Notes under the pieces: model-generated | The model's input: only the letters and a program-made list of their open reading frames with translations | Told to the model about the DNA's origin: nothing | The model's database searches: none | Position numbers and translations under genes: made by a program | In this document: positions 9,201 to 14,778 of the stretch, piece after piece | Layout of the letters: every line of letters begins with the position of its first letter | How positions within the stretch are numbered: the stretch's first letter is position 1 | Origin: Muribaculaceae bacterium | Lineage (GTDB): Bacteria; Bacteroidota; Bacteroidia; Bacteroidales; Muribaculaceae | DNA length: 25,542 bases | Reading direction: 5' to 3' | NCBI GenBank assembly: GCA_029059965.1 | Contig: JAIDUY010000080.1 | Coordinates: 1-25,542 of the forward strand

Positions 9201-9337
9201 GCGTCTACGTCCAGGGCGGCAACCTCTTCACCGTCACCAAGTACAAAGGCTTCGACCCCGAAGTCAGCTCCGGTGTCGACTACGGCAACTATCCCCAGTC
9301 GCGCTCTTTCATCTTCGGTGTCAACATCTCCTATTAA
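6206..9337 (+). CDS. SusC-like TonB-dependent transporter of the beta-1,3-glucan locus
   Basis: A 1043-residue protein, the usual length for SusC. The reading frame is open back to 6101, but that stretch overlaps the -7 promoter box, and the ATG at 6206 begins a clean signal peptide (MRKHLLLFLLLILALPALAQ), so 6206 is chosen. A CarboxypepD_reg-like domain follows (VTGTVTSADDGEPLIGASVVV, VTDIDGNYAI; about 22-100), then the SusC signature DEIVVIGYGTMKKSDLTGAVSS from residue 101 and the plug domain (VRIRGVGTVNS, PIYVVDGI, ILKDASATAIYGSRGANGVI). The remainder is the TonB-dependent beta-barrel, ending in the aromatic residue typical of barrels (FIFGVNISY). It should import glucan oligosaccharides across the outer membrane with the SusD-like lipoprotein encoded 15 bp downstream. 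First gene of a six-gene operon. Confidence 0.97.
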   Translation: MRKHLLLFLLLILALPALAQEVRVTGTVTSADDGEPLIGASVVVEGVPGRAVVTDIDGNYAITMNAGQTLVASYVGCDPFSKVITQSQTLDIRLSGISELDEIVVIGYGTMKKSDLTGAVSSIAADKLQKTPSSSLANALQGQAAGVTVNSLSGRPGAQAEVRIRGVGTVNSPAPIYVVDGIITDDISFLSPNDIESTEILKDASATAIYGSRGANGVIIVTTRGGEANQRARITFDAYAGVQKRWRKLDVMNAHDFADTYVAINANERSRKYYQENGFNAWLKAFMGVGASNYYPTVYDPETNPDGFDFASVDTDWQDEVFRDAWIQNYHLSIDGGGEKFTYSASGSWFKQEGTLMGSDYSRFTARLNTSYKATPWLKVGENISFMSSIARNTYESGDNNASPMANMLTAAFAMAPWDPTHYPEGSVNRQGKDLSGGISAGSNFKNVTNPFSMLEYNHPSVHNARWVGNVFAEIYPIPHLTFRTSYNFDYRIVTDRSFADAYEVSAFDKRDNNFLASSMARTYNYTVDNILTYARTIGKHNFSVMAGQTVEQYSYYSIGGSGSNILNPVDRNWYLSQVTDNFSRPSDSVGRSRRFSWLGRVHYSFNDRYLATVNFRADGSSKFPEKAWGYFPSFALAWRINQESFLRDFTPLTNLKLRFGWGKVGNDNIGNNAFLLTMFNTGPTFVDYVLGSDQQLANGATVLTWINNGGHWENTEQWSLGLDFGFFNSKLSGSVDAFIRDTKDMLMNVTAPAHVGNRYSAMANVGQVRNKGLEITLEHRNSIGRDFEYSISGNVSFIDNKLTHLNGGSVIRTNYDMVQVVDEGYPLYYFWGYQYEGVYRTEQEVLDHLTYYDAGNVPFHAGDARYRDVNGDGRIDNDDRVNLGSSIPWLNYGINIGAWWKNFDIQLFFQGVGGNKIYNQMRHNLESNGSTSVLSPVMFDAWTTENPDGSIPNPKNSINYYTSDRFLESGSYFRLKNLQIGYTIPRSAMQHIGFNSCRVYVQGGNLFTVTKYKGFDPEVSSGVDYGNYPQSRSFIFGVNISY

Positions 9338-9352
9338 TCGCAATAATACGCT

Positions 9353-10948
9353 ATGAATATCAAGCATATAATACTCGGAACCGCCGTCATCGCATCGCTG
9401 TCGCTCACATCGTGCAACGACTGGCTCAAGGAAGAGGCTCCCGGCACCAACACCGTCGAAGACTTCTTCACCGGCGGAGCCGTCGCCATACAGACCGTCA
9501 ACGCCTGCTACACCCCGCTGGCGTGGGAGTTCAACAACACCTACTTCTCCGAGTGGTACATCGGCGACATCGCTTCCGACGACGCCCTCAAGGGAGGCCA
9601 GGACCTTGCCGACGACAACAACGCCTACGACATCGACAACTTCAAGGTAAATATCAGCAACGGCATCATCCTCGACTACTACCGCGCCAAGTATCAGGGC
9701 ATCGCCCGATGTAACCTCGCCCTGCTCGAAGTCCCCGGCGTCGACCCTGACGCCGACATGACCGAGGCCCGCAGGGACTGCCTCATCGGCGAAGTCCACT
9801 TCATGCGCGCGTTCTATTACTTCCAGCTCGTGCGCGTGTTCGGCGGTGTGCCTCTCGTGGACTTCGTAATCGACTCCAGCGAGCGCTGGCAGCAGCCCCG
9901 CGCCACAGCTGACGAGGTCTACGACCACATAATCGCCGACCTCATCGAGGCCGAACGTCTGCTCTGGAACCGCTCGCAATTTCCCGCCTCCGACCTCGGC
10001 CGCGCCACCAAGGGCGCCGCTCAGGCCATGCTCTGCAAGGTATACCTCTATAAGAAAGACTATGCCAAGGCCTACGAATGGGGTCGCAAATGGGTGCAGG
10101 AGCAGTACGGCACGCAGTACGAACTGCTCGCCGACTACGGCCTCAACTTCCGCCTCGAAGGCGAGAACAGCGCCGAGAGCGTATTCGAAATCCAGTACAT
10201 GGCCGACCCCACTTCCGACTACGGCGAAGGCTTCGGATTCACCCGCGGCACATTCAGCACCATTCTCTGCCGTCCCCGCGCCTCCAAGCTCGGCGGCCGC
10301 GGCGGCTGGGGCTTCGACCATCCCACCCACAACCTCTATGCCGAGTACGAGCCCGGCGACCCCCGCCGCGCACTCACCATCGGCGAACTCGACGAGGAAT
10401 CGGCCGCCGAAGTGGTGGTCAACTACCTCGGCTCCTCCTACTACAACCGCAAGAATTCCTACGACGAGAACGAGACATTCCCCGCCATCGACCATGACTC
10501 GCGCTCGCCCCTGAACTACAAGCTCGTGCGTGCCGCCGACGTTCTTCTTCTCTATGCCGAGGCTGCTCTCGAGAGCGGCATCAGCACCTCCGACGCCAAG
10601 TGGGCCCTCGAGCAGGTGCGCTCCCGCGCCCGCAACATGGCCGGCGACAGCAGCGTGCTGCCCGCATTCCCCGGCTACGGCTACCCCGACACTACCGACG
10701 GTCTCCGAGCCGCCCTGCGCCACGAGCGTCGCGTAGAGCTCGCCATGGAAGGCCACCGCTGGTTCGACCTCGTGCGCTGGGACATCGCCTACGAAGTGCT
10801 CGACAAGACCCACGGCTCCTACGGCTCGACCGAGAGCGAGGAAGTGCGCGCCGAAATGGCCAACTTCATCAAGGGCAAGAACGAGCTCTTCCCCATCCCC
10901 TCCGAGGAAATCAACCTCAACCCCATGGCCCAGAACCCCGGCTATTGA
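9353..10948 (+). CDS. SusD/RagB-like surface glycan-binding lipoprotein
   Basis: A 531-residue protein with a lipoprotein signal ending in LTSC (Cys21) followed by NDWL. It carries RagB/SusD hallmarks: an N-terminal helical region with TVEDFFTGGAVAIQTVNACY and RCNLALLEVPGVD, then GEVHFMRAFYYFQLVRVFGGVPLV. The C-terminal part has LLLYAEAAL... ALEQVRSRA, LRHERRVELAMEGHRWFDLVRW and the ending KNELFPIPSEEINLNPMAQNPGY. SusD proteins close the mouth of their SusC barrel and deliver bound oligosaccharide. The gene follows susC by 15 bp, so it is almost certainly co-transcribed and the partner of that SusC. The ligand is presumed to be beta-1,3-glucan because of the GH16 and GH128 genes downstream. 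Confidence 0.97.
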   Translation: MNIKHIILGTAVIASLSLTSCNDWLKEEAPGTNTVEDFFTGGAVAIQTVNACYTPLAWEFNNTYFSEWYIGDIASDDALKGGQDLADDNNAYDIDNFKVNISNGIILDYYRAKYQGIARCNLALLEVPGVDPDADMTEARRDCLIGEVHFMRAFYYFQLVRVFGGVPLVDFVIDSSERWQQPRATADEVYDHIIADLIEAERLLWNRSQFPASDLGRATKGAAQAMLCKVYLYKKDYAKAYEWGRKWVQEQYGTQYELLADYGLNFRLEGENSAESVFEIQYMADPTSDYGEGFGFTRGTFSTILCRPRASKLGGRGGWGFDHPTHNLYAEYEPGDPRRALTIGELDEESAAEVVVNYLGSSYYNRKNSYDENETFPAIDHDSRSPLNYKLVRAADVLLLYAEAALESGISTSDAKWALEQVRSRARNMAGDSSVLPAFPGYGYPDTTDGLRAALRHERRVELAMEGHRWFDLVRWDIAYEVLDKTHGSYGSTESEEVRAEMANFIKGKNELFPIPSEEINLNPMAQNPGY

Positions 10949-10955
10949 CAGTAAA

Positions 10956-10983
10956 CGGTCTGCCGGCTCAGGCCGGCAGACCG
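10956..10983 (+). promoter_or_regulatory. Strong intercistronic hairpin after susD
   Basis: CGGTCTGCCGGC (10956-10967), loop TCAG and GCCGGCAGACCG (10972-10983) form a perfect 12-bp GC-rich stem starting 8 bp after the susD stop. There is no T-tract after it, so it is more likely a transcript-stabilising or processing hairpin than a full terminator. It would allow susC-susD mRNA to accumulate above the distal genes. Confidence 0.6.
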
Positions 10984-11037
10984 GTACCACGATAAACCAG
11001 TGACTTAAACACTTAATAATCTCAAACCGCAAAACGC

Positions 11038-11961
11038 ATGAAAAAAATTACTCTTGCAGCCCTCGCGGCAGTAGCAGCACTGAGCGCCAGCGCCCAGTAC
11101 ACCAGTGACCCCACCACCGAGACCGTCCTCAACGCCGGTAAAGTAAGCTCGATGCAGTACATCGCCCTCGACGAAGCTTCTGTCAACGCCTTCAAGGCCC
11201 AGGGCGCTACCGTAGAATTCTTCGGTCCCGACGGTGCCACCCAGAACCTTTGGGTATGGAGCGACACCTTCCAGGCCGGCGACTCCTCCTTCCCCGGCGT
11301 AGGCATGCACTTCGAAGGCTACGCTTCCTTCGTGGTAGGTTCCGCAGGCTGGTCCGGCGCAGGCTACAACATCAACGCCGACGGCGCAGGCAACACCACC
11401 ACCTGGAACGACGACACCCGCTTCCACATCGCCTACATGAGCCCGAGCGCCCCCTGCTCCTCCGTAGCACTCATCATCGCCGACGGTGAGGAAGACTGCG
11501 GCAGCGCTCCCGCCAAGGTTGCCCTCGGCACAGCATATGTAGACAACGGCGCCGTATATCCCGCCGTTGCTCCCGCTCCCAACGACGACTGGCAGGGCCT
11601 CGACATCTCCTTCGCCAACCTCAAGAAACTCTGGCCCACCTTCAACCCCAAAGCCATCACCGCATGGAAGGGTAACATCCTGGCATTCCTTGCCGGCGGT
11701 GTGACAGGCCAGACCCTCGCCCTCGACGCCATCTACTACTACAACCAGGGCGAAGCCGGCGTAGCCAACATCGAGAACGCCGCCGACTGGGTTGTGACCC
11801 GCAACACCATCAACGTTGCCGGCTCCAACGGCATCGAGCTCTACGACATCACCGGCAAGCTCGTAAAGAGCACTGCCGGCACCACCCTCGGCCTCGACAA
11901 CCTCGCTTCCGGCGTCTACGTTGCCCGCTCCGGCAACAGCGCCCGCAAGATCGTCAAGTAA
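11038..11961 (+). CDS. Secreted protein with C-terminal sorting domain, candidate surface glucan-binding protein
   Basis: A 307-residue protein that I do not recognise as a named family. It has a signal peptide (MKKITLAALAAVAALSASAQ) with no lipobox cysteine. The middle is rich in Trp, Tyr and Phe on short strands (LWVWSDTF, VGMHFEGYASFVVGSAGWSGAGYNI, FHIAYM, LAFLAGGVTGQTLALDAIYYYNQGE), suggesting a jelly-roll carbohydrate-binding fold. The last 45 residues (GIELYDITGKLVKS... LDNLASGVYVARSGNSARKIVK) match the type-A sorting signal used by type IX secretion. It occupies the position where glycan loci usually encode a SusE/SGBP-type surface binding lipoprotein, so a glucan-binding role is plausible but inferred. 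It begins 89 bp after susD, beyond a strong hairpin. Confidence 0.85.
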   Translation: MKKITLAALAAVAALSASAQYTSDPTTETVLNAGKVSSMQYIALDEASVNAFKAQGATVEFFGPDGATQNLWVWSDTFQAGDSSFPGVGMHFEGYASFVVGSAGWSGAGYNINADGAGNTTTWNDDTRFHIAYMSPSAPCSSVALIIADGEEDCGSAPAKVALGTAYVDNGAVYPAVAPAPNDDWQGLDISFANLKKLWPTFNPKAITAWKGNILAFLAGGVTGQTLALDAIYYYNQGEAGVANIENAADWVVTRNTINVAGSNGIELYDITGKLVKSTAGTTLGLDNLASGVYVARSGNSARKIVK

Positions 11962-12022
11962 TATCCGCTCTCCACGGGGCCCTGGCTCCCGCACAACGAA
12001 GGTTTCTTCATTAAATATCTCC

Positions 12023-12063
12023 GGGACGGCCGGTTACCGCCGGCCGTCCCTCCCTCTCTTTTT
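12023..12063 (+). terminator. Intra-operon hairpin with trailing T-tract
   Basis: GGGACGGCCGG (12023-12033) and CCGGCCGTCCC (12040-12050) form a perfect 11-bp stem with a 6-nt loop. It is followed by a pyrimidine stretch ending in TTTTT (12059-12063). The T-tract starts 8 nt after the stem, so this may be a partial terminator or an mRNA 3'-end stabiliser between the 307-residue protein gene and the GH16 gene. Confidence 0.55.
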
Positions 12064-12071
12064 CATTTCCG

Positions 12072-12135
12072 TCTCCGACGGACTCACCCGCATCCTCTCC
12101 CCGCAGAAGCCTCTCTCCGACACCGTCCTCTCCCC
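12072..12135 (+). repeat. Pyrimidine-rich leader of the GH16 gene with a doubled motif
   Basis: TCTCCGAC (12072 and 12114) and CCTCTCCCC (12094 and 12127) occur twice in the same order in a C/T-rich stretch between the hairpin and the GH16 start. The tract has no stop codon in the GH16 frame, yet it precedes the signal peptide and so is taken as untranslated. Function unknown. Confidence 0.4.
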
Positions 12136-12157
12136 TTCCTTAAAATCGAATATAGAG

Positions 12158-13321
12158 ATGAAAATCAATTATATATCAGCCCTCCTCCTCGCACTTGCAG
12201 CCACTCCCGCCCTCAATGCCGCCGAGCCGCAGAACGGTTCCGGCGAGACCGACGGATACAGACTCGTATGGCAGGACCTCTTCGATGACGGCGAACTCCG
12301 CGTCGACCGCTGGGAAATCGAAGTAAACGGCAACGGAGGCGGCAACAACGAGCTCCAGTACTACACCGACCGCGAGAGCAACGTCCGCGTCGGCGATGAC
12401 GGCCGTGGCAACGGATGTCTCATCATCACCGCCCGCCGCGAGAACTACAACAACCGCAACTTCACCTCCGGCCGCATCATATCGCGCAACCTCGTCACTT
12501 TCAAGCACGGCAAAATCGAGGCCGCAATCCGCTTCCCCACTACCGCCAACGGCCTCTGGCCCGCTTTCTGGATGATGGGCAACGACCACAGCGAGGTGGG
12601 ATGGCCCAAAAGCGGCGAAATAGACATCGTCGAGATGGGCAACAGCAACGGCATTGCCAACGGAACCCAGGACCGCTACTTCAACGGTGCGGCCCACTGG
12701 GGACAGGGCTGGCCCGCGGCATCATACGCCAAGGACAACACCAAGGCCTACTCCCTGCAGGACGGCGAGTTCCACCTCTTCACCCTCATCTGGGACGAGG
12801 ATAACCTGAGCATGTACGTCGACCTCGACAAGCGCCCCGTGCAGACCCCCTACTTCCGCATGGGCATCACCGCCGACAATCCCGGCGACGAGTGGAGCCC
12901 CGGCAACTACTTCCACAAGGAGAACTTCATCCTCTTCAATATGGCTGTCGGCGGCAATTTCACCGGCATACACGACGCCAACGGCATCACGGCCCTCTCC
13001 GACGCCAACGGACAGAAAGCCGAGATGCACGTCAACTATGTGAAAATCTATCAGAAAGGCACTCCCGACGAGAGCCTCTATACCATCGCTCCCGGCGACC
13101 TCGCCGGGGTCGACACCCCGGTGGCCGACGAGCCCTCCCTCAGCGTCGCCGGCGGATACGCACAGGCTCCCGACAGCACCATCACCGTCTTCAACACCTG
13201 CGGCGCCGCCGTGGCATGCGGCCACGACCGCGTGCCCCTCGACGGACTCGATGCAGGCGTCTACATCATCAGCGCCAGCATGCCCGACCATACAGAAACA
13301 CTCAAAACCATAATCCGATAA
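12158..13321 (+). CDS. GH16 family endo-beta-glucanase (laminarinase-like), secreted
   Basis: A 387-residue enzyme. The start at 12158 is chosen because it begins a signal peptide (MKINYISALLLALAATPALNA); the frame is open upstream but encodes no signal. The GH16 domain covers about residues 30-305: LVWQDLFD, LWPAFWMMG, and the catalytic motif E-I-D-I-V-E at 154-159, with Glu154 as expected nucleophile and Glu159 as acid/base. The rest fits a laminarinase (AAHWGQGWP, FHLFTLIWDEDNLSMYVD, FILFNMAVGGNF, MHVNYVKIY). Such enzymes cut internal beta-1,3 (or mixed beta-1,3/1,4) glucan bonds. There is no lipobox; the C-terminus (ITVFNTCGAAVA... LDGLDAGVYIISA) resembles a type IX sorting signal, so it is probably exported past the outer membrane. 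The stop codon overlaps the next start by one base (TAATG), implying coupled translation. Confidence 0.93.
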   Translation: MKINYISALLLALAATPALNAAEPQNGSGETDGYRLVWQDLFDDGELRVDRWEIEVNGNGGGNNELQYYTDRESNVRVGDDGRGNGCLIITARRENYNNRNFTSGRIISRNLVTFKHGKIEAAIRFPTTANGLWPAFWMMGNDHSEVGWPKSGEIDIVEMGNSNGIANGTQDRYFNGAAHWGQGWPAASYAKDNTKAYSLQDGEFHLFTLIWDEDNLSMYVDLDKRPVQTPYFRMGITADNPGDEWSPGNYFHKENFILFNMAVGGNFTGIHDANGITALSDANGQKAEMHVNYVKIYQKGTPDESLYTIAPGDLAGVDTPVADEPSLSVAGGYAQAPDSTITVFNTCGAAVACGHDRVPLDGLDAGVYIISASMPDHTETLKTIIR

Positions 13322-14760
13322 TGAATTTCAAGACCGCTGCGGCAGTCACCCTCGCCGCTCTCATGGCGTTCGCTCCCGCCGGCGCCAAAAGCTTCAAGCG
13401 CGGCGTGAGCGAAAACCAGTTCGCACTGCACAACCAGATGGTTATCCTCGAACCCGGTGTCAGCTGGTACTACAACTGGGCCAACACTCCCGGCAAAGGC
13501 TACCGGAACGAAGTAATCAACTTCGACGGCTTCGACTTCATACCTATGGTGTGGAACGGCAATTACAATCCCGACGCCATCCGCGAGTACTGCGCGGCTC
13601 ATCCGAATGTCAAGTATCTGCTCGGCTTCAACGAGCCCAACTTCAAGGCACAGTCCAACATGACCCCCGCCGCCGCGGCCCAGCTGTGGCCCGCCGTACA
13701 GGCACTGGCCGAAGAACTCGGTCTCGAGCTCGTGGCTCCCGCCATGAACTACTCGCCCGATGCCCCCTACCAGTCGCCCACGAAGTGGTTCGACGAGTTT
13801 GTGGCCCTCGTGGGCAAGGACGCGTTCGACTATGTGGCCGTCCACAACTACGGCGGCCTGGGCGTGATGAAGACCCTGGCCGGAGAGTTCCACGAACGCT
13901 ATGGCAAGGACGTGTGGGTCACCGAATTCTGCCTCTGGCCCAACGAAGGCCAGCAGAGCTCCAGCGTAGCTCCCGAGACTCAGATAGCCTCCATGGTCGA
14001 GACCGTCGAATGGCTTGAGCAGACACCGTGGATTCACCGCTACGCATGGTTCAAGGCCGTCGGCAAGCACACCACCTCCGCCTCCAGCCCCTCGCCCTCC
14101 TACGGCCTCATCATCACCGAGAATGGCGTCGGCGAGAAGCATCTTTCGCCCCAGGGATATGTCTACGTCTACATGAGCGACTTCAACCCCGACGTATGGC
14201 ATGCCGTCGGCGAGGAAATCCCCGCCACCGAATATATGGCCCGCACAAGCGCCTCGCTTGCCCCCGGCAATCGCGAGGGTGCTCCCAAGCCAATCGAAAT
14301 CAGCGCTTTCAATGCCGGTGCAACTCTCGACTACCAGATTGAAGTTGCCGAAGCAGGTGTCTACGACCTGACACTCACCGTCACCGGACAGGGCGAGCCC
14401 GTGCGCTTCGATCCCTCCGTCAAGGTGCTTCTTGTCGAGGGCGACAACACCACCGAAATCTGCCCCGCGACTTCCTTCACTCTCCCCGGCAACGACACCG
14501 AATACGTCGAGCGCAAGCTTGCCGTCAATCTGCCCGCAGGTCGCAGCACCATCCGTCTGTCCGACGCCAATCCCTACCAGCCCAGCGGCATCCGTATCTC
14601 CTCGCTGCGTCTGACAGGCTCGGCCGGTGTCGATGACATCGTCATCGGCAGCGAAGAGCCCGACGGCCCCACGTACACCGTCGACGGCCGTCGCGTGGCT
14701 CCCGGCGCGCTTGCCCCCGGCATCTACATCCGCAATGGAAAAAAAATCATCTTTCATTAA
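13321..14760 (+). CDS. GH128 family endo-beta-1,3-glucanase with C-terminal binding-like domain, secreted
   Basis: A 479-residue enzyme with signal peptide MNFKTAAAVTLAALMAFAPAGA. Residues of about 25-265 match the glycosyl-hydrolase catalytic core family now classed as GH128. FKRGVS and WYYNWA lie near the N-terminus, LLGFNEPN carries Glu105 (expected acid/base), VAVHNYGG follows, and WVTEFCLW carries Glu202 (expected nucleophile). The characterised activity of this family is endo-beta-1,3-glucan hydrolysis. Residues of about 300-435 (IEISAFNAGATLDYQIEVAEAGVYDLTLTV... GRSTIRLSDAN... RISSLRLTG) form a beta-sandwich like CBM6/CBM35 modules. The end (YTVDGRRVAPGALAPGIYIRNGKKIIFH) is a short Bacteroidales sorting motif. 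It overlaps the GH16 stop by one base, so both endo-enzymes are made together. Family assignment is strong; exact substrate is inferred. Confidence 0.92.
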   Translation: MNFKTAAAVTLAALMAFAPAGAKSFKRGVSENQFALHNQMVILEPGVSWYYNWANTPGKGYRNEVINFDGFDFIPMVWNGNYNPDAIREYCAAHPNVKYLLGFNEPNFKAQSNMTPAAAAQLWPAVQALAEELGLELVAPAMNYSPDAPYQSPTKWFDEFVALVGKDAFDYVAVHNYGGLGVMKTLAGEFHERYGKDVWVTEFCLWPNEGQQSSSVAPETQIASMVETVEWLEQTPWIHRYAWFKAVGKHTTSASSPSPSYGLIITENGVGEKHLSPQGYVYVYMSDFNPDVWHAVGEEIPATEYMARTSASLAPGNREGAPKPIEISAFNAGATLDYQIEVAEAGVYDLTLTVTGQGEPVRFDPSVKVLLVEGDNTTEICPATSFTLPGNDTEYVERKLAVNLPAGRSTIRLSDANPYQPSGIRISSLRLTGSAGVDDIVIGSEEPDGPTYTVDGRRVAPGALAPGIYIRNGKKIIFH

Positions 14761-14778
14761 TACCTAAAATCAAAAGAC

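Noticed and set aside
7079-11032. A 1317-codon open reading frame antisense to susC and susD
   Set aside because: It mirrors the C-ending codons of the real genes, which leave few stops on the opposite strand. The translation is Val/Gly/Ala/Glu-rich without domains, and the plus-strand genes have clear family motifs.
11921-12157. N-terminal extension of the GH16 protein
   Set aside because: The frame is open, but it overlaps the end of the previous gene and a terminator-like hairpin and would put the signal peptide inside the protein.
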